NCBI RefSeq assembly: GCF_027172205.1
Contig: NC_070604.1
Span: 74,437,023 to 74,501,022 of the forward strand
Length of the DNA stretch: 64,000 nt
Origin: Podarcis raffonei
Lineage: Eukaryota; Chordata; Lepidosauria; Squamata; Lacertidae
Direction: 5' to 3'
The translations under genes were made by a program, and so were the position numbers. The notes below the pieces were generated by a model that was given only the letters and a program-made list of their open reading frames with translations, searched no databases and had not been told where the DNA came from. Shown here one piece after another: positions 1 through 13,800 of the stretch. Positions within the stretch are counted from its first letter, which is position 1. Every line of letters starts with the position of its first letter.

Positions 1-1800
1 CCCAATTAATGTGTGGACACTGATGCAGATCAGTGAGGGAGTTTCTGTGGTTCTTTGGTGATGTAAGCAGGCTTAAATCACAACAGGAGATATCATTACA
101 GTACTGTTCAAAGATGGCTCATTGCAGTGGGAAGTAGATGTACAGCAAACAGGGGTTAGCCTGTCCTTCCATAGATAAAAGCAAGCCATAGACAATTTCT
201 GGTTAATTCAGAGCAAGGTTCACTAATGTAGAAGGCAGAACATTCTGCAGTCTGTTGTCCAGGGAGTTTTTAAAGGCCTCATCTACAACTGATGCCACTG
301 CAGCTAACTGTGTCTGATGTTCTTACTTGCTTACCTTCTGTTTTTTCTTTGCCCTTTTTATAATCTCTGCTTTTTTTTATGCTAGAATTTTCCCAAACAA
401 GGGCTTCTCCAAATTCTGTTAACTTTGCATCATCCCTCTTAATTTAGTTCAAATTCCATCTTGTCAGCATTTGGTTGACAGAATCTGCAAATTCTACACT
501 TTGCTATACTTTTGTTGGCTGCAAGTATAAGCATAAAACTTCAAGCAGTTTCAGAGTGAAAGTTTTGCTCATTCCAGACCTTTGAATTATAAAACTGGAG
601 GAAGGGAAACTAAACAGGAATTAATAAATGGATTAAAAGCTGTACTTGGACCTGGTACTTTTCTGTATGTTCTTGAGCAAATCATTCTTGCTTCTGCCTA
701 TGTAAAATAGGAATAGTAAGCTATCACGATTGTTGTATTGTGTAAAGAACACAAAGATTGTAAAATATTTTGAAGATTTAAAAGGCTTAATAAATCCTTT
801 ATTCATAATAAAACCCAAACTCAAGTGAACGACATAGTTTTACAGTTAAAGGTCAGTCTCAGCAACCTCAGTGGAAACAAGACTGCATTTCATATTTAAA
901 TGTAGGTTATAGCAAGTTTGCAGAGTGATTATTTGCCACATTTGGGAAATGGATATTTCCAGGGAAATGTGCTCAGTTGAATTGCTAACCAGTAATTGCT
1001 AGGGTTTTAGGCCTGAAGTAATTTGGAATTTACAGAAGTGTGTTTGTCCGAAATAAGACTTTAGTTTCTAGAAGATGTAAAATGGGTGGGGAACTGAATC
1101 TAGTCTATGGATCAGATCCCTGATTGCCCCCCCCAACCCATGAGTCAACTTTGATAAGTGCGCAGGACCTAAAATCTAAACTCTTTAAGCATTTAGGAAC
1201 TTGTATATGACATCAAGTGTGAGGCAGGTGGGTCTGGTTTGTGGGGAACTGCCTTAAAGGCCAAATTTAGACCCATATTGGGCCACATTAGACCCATGGG
1301 TCAGAGGTTCCCCACTGCTGGTGTAAAGGGAAGTCCTCCCTGTCTTTGTAGCCCTTCATAAAGGAGTGTTTCAGAGTATATGACTTACATAGTACTAGCC
1401 CTTCCTCCACCTATTTCTCCATTCTTCCTATTTTCCCGTTCTCAAATGTAGTATCACTAATACTGGATCTTCCTTTCCTTGTCTACCTTCAAAATAACCA
1501 TGCAATGAAAAGGGTTCCCTTGCTTAGAATTTCGTCCAGTCCCCGCCCAGCCTCACTACTGTACATTTAGGTTTTAATTTTGAACGCCAGTTTGGGAGCA
1601 ATTTTTGAAGAAATTCAATGAACTATAGGAAGACTTGTTTATTTACAAACAAATTCATTATTGAATGCCCAAAGCATTTTTTCACTATATCATACCTGTT
1701 TTGTAAACAGTAGCACTTAACTCACATTTCAACTGAAAACGTTAATAGTGAGTGCAAATGCTGTACAGGAAAACCAAATGTGGCTCATTTCTTTTTGTAG
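1..1800 (+). other. CEP43: CEP43 intron (partial)
   Basis: No coding exon is seen. The stretch ends with a pyrimidine-rich tract and the AG acceptor at 1799-1800, so it is the 3' part of the intron before the LisH-end exon. A degenerate hAT-like palindrome half, ending in a 'gaggttccccactgctg' motif, lies near 1250-1321. Confidence 0.7.
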
Positions 1801-1889
1801 GTCGATTGGTGGCTAGTCTGGTTGCTGAATTTCTTCAATTCTTCAACCTTGATTTTACTTTGGCTGTCTTTCAGCCTGAATCAAGCACA
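1801..1889 (+). CDS. CEP43: CEP43 exon: end of LisH region
   Basis: Enters in phase 2 and codes RLVASLVAEFLQFFNLDF and following residues, nearly identical to human CEP43. Acceptor ttgtag; donor gtaagt at 1890. Confidence 0.95.
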
Positions 1890-4800
1890 GTAAGTAAGCA
1901 TTTTAATCATTATAACAACACATTAGAGAATAACACATTATATTCATTTTAATTCTTATAACAACACATAATATAATAACACATTTAATCATTATAATAA
2001 CACATTATAACACAGTAATTTGACCAAAATGCTTGAAATTGTCCCATCCTCAATTTTGTCCCCAATTTCATTTTTCTGCATCATCTCTCCAGTTCATTAG
2101 CATGTTTACTTAGGAGTAGACATTGCATGCAGTGCGGCTTACTTCTGATTTGACATGCATAAGACTGCAGTGCTAATCTGATTTCCCCCCTCCCCCCAAA
2201 ATACAATGGAACACTGTTTAAACCTTTGGTTCTGCTTTTGAATAAATGGGGGGAAGATATTAAGAACTTTAACTTGAATGTCATGCTCATGCACTTTAGG
2301 GACAATTTCTTTTTCTGTCAGCTGTCAAATCTTGAATTTGAGAAAGAACAATTGTGTAAAATATATTGTGTTAATGGCCTGGAATGCTTTATGCTTATTT
2401 TTAGTTAAATGGGCTTGAGGCTCGAGAGAATTTAGCACGGGACTTGGGAATTATAGAAGCTAAAGCTACAAAAGAAGGGCCCTTACTGCTGGAAGTGATC
2501 AGAAGATGCCAGCAGAAGAAGGGAGTGTCTAACTTTGGAGAGGTAAGGATTTTGAAAATGTGTAGTATTTTAGTTATACTAACTTTCTTAATAAACTGTT
2601 TATCTTGATGTAGGCATGCTAAACAAACTATGACAAGCAAATTAAATGTTTAAATTTTGCTGTGTTTAAAATTGTTTATTTTCTATTCTAAAACTATTAT
2701 TTAGGTAGCCCCTATAATATCTGATGGTATACATTCTCCTCCAAAATCATCAGATGGAAGATCTAACATACACTCATTGCCAAGTAAGGTAAGTCAGAGT
2801 ACTGGAATTAAGCTTAATATTATTTGAGAAGCAGATTTTCAACTTTCAGTTTTTTCTCTGTTCATTCTTGTCTATCAAGTCTTTCATTTTGATAATAGAC
2901 CCTGTTTGACTTTCTAAACAGGAAGTAAGATATTGGGGAATGATAAAGGCAGATAACTGTTTAATGAATAATCTGATGGGATGCAGGTATAAATTAGAAA
3001 GAAGTTGGAATGTGATATTATAAAACTAGAATGACAATGTGTGATGTACAATTTTTGTTGCTACTTCATTTGAGAAGCAGAGCATGAATAGCTGAAAAGT
3101 TCTACTGCTTTTCTCCCACACTCCTGCTGCTATGCTGTAGATAAACAAGCCAAAGTCTGGATGGCCATGTGATTCATATCCAGGCATGTGGTTTATCTGA
3201 AGGAAACAAAAGGTTACAAGTGTAACCAAAGTTTGTGCTTGGCTTATTGTTCATGGTTTGTTTGGTGAAAACCAACCACAAGCACAGGTTCAGCTGATAT
3301 AACAATCAAGGCTCTAGCTTCTTTTGTCTATGCTAGGAGAGAGAAGGAGCACTGCAGAAACTTTTGTTTTAAATTGTGGTTTAATGTGATCTGCAAACTA
3401 GGTCATTGAAACTTAATGTTGGGGGCAGCCTGTACCAGCTTTGTTTACTTAAGGTTGCTTGCCTGATTTGAATATTGTGGATTTATTGAGTTACCTGTAT
3501 TTACCTTGCTACTTAATAAATTGGGCAAGCCTGTACTAACAAGAGTTTGGCATACTTGCTGGGGAAATTAGTTTTGTAGACCATATGGACCATATGTGAC
3601 TTGTTTATTTTCATATTTGTTCTTGTTTGTTCCTTGTATCAGATAAGGAAGGTTAGATTTTTAGTAGTGTTGATTTTTTCTTTTTCCTAGTATCAAATTA
3701 CAACTTAAACAAAAGAACCGTGGTGGCAGCAAGTTTGATTTTGTGAAGGCTTGTATCAGTGTTACTCTATGTAACCTTGGTTGTAGGAGCAAACAGATTT
3801 AATGAGATACATGTCTGCGGGTAGAAGACTAACTGTTGTTGATTGGCTTTGTGTTTCTAGTAGTTTTAGCAAAAGAACAAGAATATGGGGAGCCTCAAAA
3901 GAAGCAATCTCTATTTAGAAACACTTCTAAGGAGTGTGCCAATACAAAAAAGGAGGTATTGACTATCCAGCAGAATATTAAGAAGAAATTTCACCCTTGA
4001 TTATCTTGAATAAAGCTTTACATTGTTAGAAGAGTTACTGTTAGAAGAGTTATTCATACATTGTTAGAAGAGTTGTTCTTTGCAACCTCTTTGCTTTTCT
4101 GTTTTCTACCTTGTCCCAAGAGACTCATGTTTCTTAACCAGATTCTTGCTTATTTTAATAAAGACTGAATAAAGAATGCTATACATAGAGAAGTACTGGA
4201 CAGAGGTAAACTAACTGAAAGAATGAATGGATGAATGGATCAAAAGTAGTATGCCTCTGAATACCAGTTGCTAGAAGCCTCGTACTTCCCTTAGGCATCT
4301 GGTTGACCACTATGAGAGCAGGATACTGGATTAGGTGGCTTGATGGCTCCTTACCCATCTAGTCCACCATTCTATTTCCAGAGGCCAGGTGCTTGGTTCT
4401 TGATCTGCTGGAGAAAGTATTTAAGTACAAATGAGGATTCTTCCACCTCTCTTTGGGGAGCATTGGGGTTGCAAGAGAAAATACCAGAGGGCAATAAGAC
4501 GATCAGGTCATAGAAATCATCTGTTTTGTAGGTGACAATAAAAAACTGGCATGAACTGGTAAGACATCTGCTGGTGTTGCTGTGGAACAGAGAAAATCCT
4601 CTTACCGGCTAAACAGTTGCAGTAGCTGTGGTTAAAACAGAGAGATTATGTATTCAGTGTAGCTATCATCGCTACTGATGTGATGGCGAAGAGCAAAAGG
4701 TACCTTTGTTTTAGCTTGAATGAGCTGCTTGTAGGACAGAGAACAGAGATGACTTTGTCTATATGTAGAAACAACATTGCAGAGAGAACTTCTGCCACTT

Positions 4801-7800
4801 ACTTCATCAGTGAAGTGGGGCCCTGAACCCAACCACACTCTGATGTGTTGAACAGTAATGTGTGCCTTCCTGTAAGTTAATGTTGTTTTATGTCACTCGG
4901 CATCAATAACATTTTCCACCATGTATGCATGTCTCAGAAAGCTGTTGCCAAGCCTGACTCCCTAGTGCAATGCATTGTTTAATGTTTCTGTTTGCATACA
5001 TTACAACATTGGAAAGTACATGTTAACAATTTGTCATGCAGCCCAAAGTCTTTGTTAATTTCTTGGAACACTTAAAGTAGCAGCTGTTGGTTCTAGCTTT
5101 GGAGAGTTCCTTTTATGGGTTTCATTACCTGGATTATTCCCACAGTATCATGTCATATGAATCTTCTTTTATTGGGGGCAAGAGGATAAACTGGATGAAT
5201 TGGCCCTTTCTTAAATCTAGGTGAAAACTGTTCTCCGCACAATGCCTTGTGTGATCCAAAGTTAAAATCTGGACAATACCTGTTTTCGTTTTTAAAGGCA
5301 GTTTGTTGAAGAGTAAATATTGAAAGCAAGGTGGCAGTATATTCACAAAAATGCACTCCAGTTGTTTTTCCCAAGTCACTTTTTTAAGGTTTCTAAATGT
5401 TTATAGCTAATAATACAGAACTTACTTCCAGTGCTTGGCTAATCATTTGGGATCACGGGAACTATTAAACTTAACAATGTGCTAGTAATGTTTTTCTAAA
5501 GACAAAATGTTTTAGTGTTGTTTTGTGAGGACACTGTTGTGGATAGTGGTAAGAAGATTCTTTTGAATCTTGTAAGAAGATTACAATTGATGGCTACTTT
5601 TTGTTAGGCTGCTGGGCAATACTAAAGTGTTTGTTTTTGTTTGTGTGTTTTAAATGATGTATTTCTGAACACTGCTAAAAATGACTGATGGTCAAAAGGA
5701 GACTCATAATGGTACTGTCTGTGTTGAGAAACTGGAATATGATTTTGATGTCACATGCTAGAACTTTGTGGTTTGCTAAATTATACTAGTTTAAAACTAT
5801 TTTAACTGGCATGACTTCCCACAATGAAAAATGAAAATGCTTTGTTCAAGGTGTATAAGTAATAATTGTAAAATCTGCATACTGGCTGTGGTCTCATTTA
5901 AGGTTTCAGTCTGAGTCTGTAAGCACAAGTTGCACATCTGTGAACAGAATTCTGTACATAGCAGCAGAGGTTACATGACTCAAGGCATTTGAATCCTACC
6001 AAGTGCTTACAGTCTTCCTAGTAGATAAATAAATTGTCCTGTATAATAATAATAATAAAAATATTTTTTTATTTATACCCCGCCCTCCCCAGCCAAGACC
6101 GGGCTCAGGGCGGCTAACAACCAATAATAAAAAGAAGTTGATTAAAATACAATTTAAAAGATTAAGATACAATATTAAAACAATTAGGGAGCAATCTCAT
6201 CATAGGAGGAGAAAGGAAAAAGAAAAAGGGAGAGGGAATCAAACTGATTCTGAGTAAAAGGCCAGGTGGAACAACTCTGTCTTACAGGCCCTGCGGAAAG
6301 AGATCAGATCCCGCAGGGCCCTGGTCTCAAGAGACAGAGTGTTCCACCAGGCTGGAGCCAGTGTTGAGAAGGCCCTGGCTCTGGTTGAGGCTAATCTAAC
6401 TTCCTTATGGCCCGGGACCTCTAGGGTGTTACTATATATGGACCTTAAGGTCCTCCGTGGGGCATACCAGGAGAAGCGATCCCGTAGGTACGAGGGTCCT
6501 AGGCCGTGAAGGGCTTTAAAAGTCAAAACCAGCACCTTAAATCTGACCCTGTATGCCACCGGGAGCCAATGCAGCTGAAAAAGCACTGGGTGAAAATGCT
6601 CCCATGGCAGAGACCCTGTGAGGAGCCTCGTTGCAGCATTCTGCACCCGCTGGAGTTTCTGGGACAGCTTCAAGGCAGCCCCACGTAGGGCGGATTACAG
6701 TAGTCAAGCCTGGAGGTGACCATCGCATGGATCACTGTGGCCAGATCGGGGCGGGAAAGGTAAGGGACCAACTGCTTAATGTAAAGCAACCAATTTGTTT
6801 TCCTCAGGGGGAAACTGAAGTAGTAATACTTCCTTATCAAATCTACATATATTTTATTACTTTTCACAACAAAATATCACCTTTTATAACTTAGCATATG
6901 AAATTGTACTCTTTGGCATTTTTATGGAACTTGCAAACTAATCCAATGCTCATTTACTCATATGTAAAACCCACTCTTTGATTAGTGTAGCTTACAGCAT
7001 CAAAAGTATAAATGCCTTAATTTTATGCAAGCAAAATGGTGAATGAACCCAGTACTCAAGAAAGAGAACTGCACTGCATGCTACCTAAACAGTGTGTGCA
7101 GAACTTTTGCCATCTGAGAAATAAATAAACATTGAAAATAGAACCACAAATATTGTTGTAAACAGCATATACAAAATGGTTTCATACAATCACAGTATTA
7201 CAATCTCTTTGTGTATTTGAATACTGAGTTAAGCAATACATAACACATTTGAATGTTTATAGGTACAGTATACACAAGTATTCTCTAATTATTTAGATTA
7301 TTTTACGTAAATCTTCTTAGTGCACATTTTTTGTAAATTAAACCTGTATTAAAGCATTTCACTCATTCCAAAATTTCAGGAGAGCTTCTTTTCAGAGTTT
7401 CCCAAAGTTTCCAATTTTTCTTTCCCCGTGACCCAGGCTTTCATATCTCTGATCTTTTATCTAGAAGGTAGACTAGGTAATGAAATGCTGTAGAAGTAGA
7501 AAACGCATCTCTCTTAAAAGGAGAAATGGTAGCTTCTGTCTAGTAACACTGAATGTATTTCCTGTACTATTCCAAAAGTATATCCAAGTATAGAGGCCAT
7601 ACTCAAAATAGTTGTTTCACTTCCAAATATGAATGCTAAAATTTTACATGTGTGCTGGGGCAGTGTAAGCAAAGCGTGGTGGAACACAGAATTTTTTCCT
7701 GTGGCAAGAAACTGGAAAGAACATTTTGTAGATTATAATGCTTATGAAATTTATCAGACTCATTCATCACATCTCTTACCATATTTCATTTGAAGCCTGT

Positions 7801-10800
7801 GATTATTTTTAAGTAGGTGGGAGGTGACAGCTCATGAAGTAATCTACTGGTCAAGCAGAAAGAGAATGTAGTAGGCAAGGCTTTTAATCGGGTTTTTAGA
7901 GTGATAGCATAGATCTAACTCAATAATCTAGATTTCACATAGCATAACCCACATATAATTTGTTTTCATTTTTGTGCCGTTATTTTATTCTTGTGCTCAG
8001 ATACCAAGGTATAAAGGACATCGTAAACAGAAAAGGTGCTTGGACACAACTGAGCAGGTAAAATGCATGAGGAGAAGAAACTGACAGGTGCTTGTAGTTC
8101 TACCTTTAAGAAAGAGCAGCTTGCACTAAAAATCATTGCAACTGACTCATGGCATTCGGTAAACTAACTCCACAAATATGTAGATGTAACACAGACTCTA
8201 AGGCACAATATTAATTACATTATGTAAATTTAATGCAAAGCTTATTAATAAGCTTTACCTATCTCTGTGGAGCGGGTGCTTGCTTGCCTGCCCTCCTTCC
8301 TGCTTTTTATGACTCTCCTTGCAGTTTTTGTATCAAAAGGTCACATCTTTGGATTCCAAAACTTTAACAATTAGGTTTTTTGACACAATTTCATTCAGTA
8401 ATGTTACTACTGTATATTGTTAGTTCTTGGTTAACTGAAGGCCAGTTCACACATTAACTCATGAAATTAAACCCTTTCCTACCCACTTGGAATTCTGAAT
8501 GTTTCTACATACCAAATATGACTTTAAAATTTGAAGCATTTGCCTGACCTTCACTTTGCTGAGGATAGAGGACCCGATAATTTCCCCCCATCAAAATGAG
8601 GGGCAGGCAAGCAGCTGAGGACTATCTAACTTTCCCTGCATAAAGGGAGAACCTTTAGGATTCCAACCAGGCAGAGCAGGGCTGACTTACCTGTGGTTGC
8701 TCATTAAACATAGTGTGTACTGGTGCTGAGATAATGGAGTGTATATCTTGGATAATCTTGAGTGAATTACTTTATCTGAAACATTTCAATTTGGCTGTTA
8801 GGGGGTTTGGACCTGTCCCTTATACAAAAACAGCTTTGTGGCAGAGTTGCAATTAAGATTTCAGGGAATAGCCACCCATTTCCTGTTTCACTTACTTGAA
8901 TACAGTACTGCTGCTCCTCTGCTCCACCCCCAACCTTGTGCATCTTTTGAAAGCCAGTCCAGAAGGCATGAAGAGAGATAGGAAAGGGTGCTTTTGGTGG
9001 TTTGCTGTTTTTCCTATGAGATAGCTATCATATTCCCTTCCTTACCCTGTCCTGAAGGAATGGAGAAGGCAAAGACTACACCATCAAGTAGTGTATTTAT
9101 TTTATTTATTTATTTGCATATAAAGTCTATAAGCCTTCCTGTAACAGAAGCTATTGGGAGATTAACAAGATAAAAAATGAACACAATTACAATTGAAATG
9201 TGGTAAAAAGCAGATAATAAAAACAGGTATCAAGTCTAAGGACAGATCACACCAAAATAGAAAGCAGAGAATCAAAAACTGGAGCACTAAATCATATAAA
9301 ACAAAGGGATAAAGTCTACAAAGTGTAAAATAACCCAAAAATTAAAAAACATGGGAAAATAAAAATGTATTTGCCTGGCACTAAAAATATGTTACAGTAG
9401 ATACCAACAAAGTCTCTGTAGGGAGACCGTACAACTATCATGGGGCTACTAGCAAAAAACGTATTTTCATAGACTTCCGGGTTGGCGCCTCCGGCAATGG
9501 CGGAGCTCCTCCGATCGGGAGGAACGTGCTCCGTGAAAAGCAGGGTCTGACCGCCACGGCGAAGGCGGAGACCCATTGAAATCACAAGCGGGAGAAGCTT
9601 GTGAACCTGGGATTCGGCTGGCACCTTTTGCGCCTCCCCTACTCGCGGGGAAACCCTGTTTTGGGGATCCAGAGCGACGTGGGGTGAGTGGCGCGGTGCT
9701 TCGAACTGACTGCTTCTTTCACGGAGTGAAGCCGCATTGCTGTTGTCGGAGAGCGCTGACTTTTTCCTGTGGACAATTGGACTTTAAACAACTACCCGTG
9801 AGTAGAACGGAAAATTGGATCCTTAAATACCTTAATTTGGCATCGAAACGGGAAGGTATTAAACAGGAAGTCCGCCTTCCTCTTTTGTAAATAGATTGAA
9901 GCAAAGACGTTACAAGCTAAAGTCTTGGAAAGCCTTTGGCAAAGGATTAAATTTCCATCGGTTAAAATTACAAAACCCCCCTTGGAAGCAGGAGAAGAGG
10001 GGGGAAATTTTGGACCTAGTGAGCCTGCAGGAGAGAGTGAAAAATCAAATTACCACTGCTCTGAACCTGGAAAAGGGCTGCCAGAAAGAGTGACGTTTTG
10101 GGAGAGTTCATTGACTGTGAACAGAACGTATTTGACAGCTAGCTAAATGAGAGAAAGATACTGTTTCCATTGTCCTCTTCTGCGTTTAAAAAGGAGGAAA
10201 AGTAACTGAAAATTGAAACTATCTTTATGGCTTGAGTTGTGTTTGAAAGGATTGATACAAGTGGAGACTGTTTCCCTCTAGAGGGAGCTTTTGAAACTAT
10301 TACAGGAGTGTAACTGGGGAATCTCCAGCTGCAAGATAAGAAATTGTGAGAACCAGAGATTGACCTTGGACCATTTAAAAATGTTGACAGGAGAAGCCAT
10401 AGTGACTGTATTATGCAAGATAAGCTATTCGCTGAAACAGCTTCATAAGAAGAGGGATGACATGGCTTTTAAAATTGACAACTTGGGACAAAAAGCGATT
10501 AATATGGGACAAAAAGTGAGCACCAACACAGAAATAATTCAGGACTTGGTACAGGAATCTACTTTGGCAGGACAAATTGTGGAGGATAAGGAGAAAGCTG
10601 TTGTTGTTGAGCCTAAAGTACAGTGGTGCCTCGCAAGACGAAATTAATTCGTTCCGCGAGTCTTTTCGTCTTGCGATGTTTTTCGTCTTGCGAAGCACGG
10701 TCTGTCGCAACTGCGCCTCTTCAAGTGGCTTTAAGAAAAAAGCAAACAAACTCGCAAGACGTTTTTGTCTTGCGAAGCAAGCCCATAGGGAAAATCGTCT

Positions 10801-13800
10801 TGCGAAGCAACGCAAAAACCGAAAAACCCTTTCGTCTTGCGCGTTTTTCGTCTTGCGAGGCATTCGTCTTGCGAGGCACCACTGCAATACAAGCGGGATC
10901 TTCAGTCCTACAGAAGAAAATTGAGGACTACAAGTTTTATGATCGAATCTAGAAAAAGTCAGATTCTGAGGACTGGACTGAAGATGGAAAGTTGGAAAGA
11001 TCCCTCTATGCAGGGATTAACTGACTTCTGGGACATGGACTTGGGTCTGGAGGAGATTGAAGTTCTGGGGGCCTTTGGATTTGGAGGAATCTTGAAACAT
11101 GTCCTGAAACACTTTATGGATCTTAGCTTCAACCATGGAAATGTGGCTGACCTGTCCAGAAGGAATAAAAGTATTGTCAGGTTGGAGTCTTCCAGAGATC
11201 TGCTCTCTAGAATTAAATAATATGAAGAAGACCCGCAGAAGGGACCTGGAAAAGAGTTAAGAGCCTCGGACATAAGATCTCCAGGTTGATGGACTATATG
11301 GACGGAAAGGACTGGCAGAACCCGAAACCAGGGAGAGGAGATGGTGGAAGAAGATTGGACAATTTAAAGTTTATATATATATATATATAGTAAAATTAAT
11401 GAGTGATAGAAAAATGGTGGAATGAAATTTTATGGCCTTAGCAGAAATGTTATAAGGAGTTAAGCATATATAAGTACTTTAGTCTTAATGGAAAATAAGG
11501 TTAAAAATATGTTGAGATATTTACAATACGATAGAAAACAGAGAAAGATGGAAAGGATTTGCTGAAACAATTAATAGAAGTGGAATACAAAAAGGGAGGT
11601 GAGAGGAGGTCGAGGAAACAAGGGAATGAAAGATAGAGTATGGAAAAGGTGTGATGTATGTTTTTAAATTGTTTTTGTTTTGTTTTATTTAGGGTTAGGG
11701 TTAGGATTTTGTTTAGTTTAGTTTAATGTGTTTAGTTTAATGTCTTTAGGTTGTGTTTTATATAGTTTATATATTGTATTGTATTGCTTTTTTCTCTTTT
11801 GTTTCTTTTTTCTCTTGTCTTCTTTTCTTTTCTTTTCCTTTTCCTTTTTTGTAATCTTTAAAAGTAATAAATATTTTTTTTTAAAAAAAAGTATTTTCAC
11901 GCATAGCTCAGTTGGCAGAGTCACTTAGAGCAGGCCTTGGGTTATGAACTGAGGTTCCAGTGCGTGCATATAGGAAAATACCATAAGGTTCTTTAAAGGC
12001 CGAGTAATGGATGACTGCACTTGACCTTTAGTTCTTTTTGAAACACTATACTGTGTCATTGGTCATAAGATGATTTGAGGGCTAGCAGGCATTTGTGGGA
12101 TTGCTTTTTTAAAGTGTTTCAGCATTTTTTCTATTCTGAAAGCAGCTTTTACTTTCAACTGGTCACATCTGCAGTGTAATGTAAAGCACATGGCTTCCCC
12201 CAAAGAATTGTGGGAACTGACGTTTACCCACATGCAGACACACTCATACACAGAAAACCCTTAACAAACTACAGTTCCCAAGATTCTTTGAGGAAAGCCA
12301 TGTGCTTTAAATGCATGGGGTGGATGTGACCTAACTCTGAACCAGCTTCACTGGTGTGTATTCATGATGAAACTAGACAGTCCCCAGCTTTGTCTTTGCC
12401 TCCTATTGTGTGAATGCTGGTGGGGTGGCGGGGGACATTTGCATGTGTGCAGCGGTGCTTAACCTTTCTTCCACGCTGTGATGCTTTTCTATTTTTTATT
12501 AGTTTCTAATTTGTTCTCAAGATTATATTTCCCTGGATTCATTATGTCACCTCCACTATTCTATAAGCTGCCTTGAGCAGTTTTTAATGAAAAGGCAAGA
12601 TAGAAATATTTTAATAAATATATCAGTTGGACAGATAAGCAGAGGAAACTGCTTTATACTGAGTCTGACAATTGGTACACCCAGCAGAGTACAGCTTACA
12701 CTGTGTAGCAGTGGCTGTCCAGAATTTCAATCGGGGTTTTTCTAAACCCTACCTGAATATGCCGGGGGTGGAACCTGGAACATTTTGCATGCAAGGCACA
12801 TGCTTTAGCACTGAGCTGTGGCCACTGCCTTCTCATTTGCAACCTTTTCAGTGGCCATTTCCCCCTTATTGCCAGATCAAAGATAAAAAATAGGCCCCCA
12901 GCTGAAGAATTGGGAAGGAATGATAGGTGGGGGGAAGGTAAAGGTTAAGCACTCCTACCCTCTGATAACTGCACTAAAACCCACCTTAAAACCCCTCCCC
13001 AATATTGCTATTAACTATATAGCAGGTGTTTGGGGAATGATGTGCCTACCTGTTTGCATTGCATAGTTTTTTTCAGCCTGTAAATCTTTATGGAAGGACA
13101 AGGGTTTGGATATCATCCTTCTAGGATGCTGCTACTGAGAAGTGGTAATAGTAATGCTTAGTATTTGTATACCACATTTTAAGTGTTCAGAATAGTTTTT
13201 AAGTCATTCATCCAAAGTTGTAATTTGTTTGATTATATGGAAATTTGCATTAGTCAGCCTTCAAAATCTAGATGAAATTTCTAGATGAGCGGTTAATGGC
13301 AATTTACCTGCTAGAACTACTAAATTGGTTTCAGAACTGGTTAGAATGAAACTGACATAAATGCTTAACTATAAAATTAATCAGATTACTAATACAAAAA
13401 TTCTATTCTAAAAAAATTGTAGTTTTGTTGAATTGTGAGAGCCCGAAGAAGAGTTTTTGATACCACACCTTTTAAATTTTTAACTCTAGTACTGTATATG
13501 TTTTATATTGGGGTAAGGGACCTGAATTTAAAAGTAATCGCTGACACTCCTTATGCAGATATTGTTGGCATCTGTCTGTCTTGGGAAGAGTGTACCTTTG
13601 GAGAGTTTCCTGCTGTGGCTGTAGAGAACAATACAGTAGAGACATATTTTATTACAGGTGGGGCAGATGAAGTCATCTGGTTTTGGTGCTATAGGTGTGC
13701 CATGGCATTTCTTCCCTCTGCTTCTTAAAGTGGTCATTCCTCCTCTGGTCACCACTATGGCTACATGACCTGACTGTCTCCAGGCACTACAATTGTCTGC

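Larger units (their letters stand above)
2789..8000 (+). other. CEP43: CEP43 intron, 5.2 kb
   Basis: No exon seen. Holds a CR1-type 3' end fragment near 4240-4395 and a LINE fragment at 6040-6870 on the opposite strand. The rest is AT-rich unique-looking sequence. Confidence 0.7.

Noticed and set aside
11728-11928. Open frame of mostly Phe/Leu/Ser
   Set aside because: Low-complexity T-rich tail of the L1-like element.
11903-11960. Possible tRNA gene
   Set aside because: Only an A-box-like run is present; no B box, anticodon arm or matching acceptor stem.
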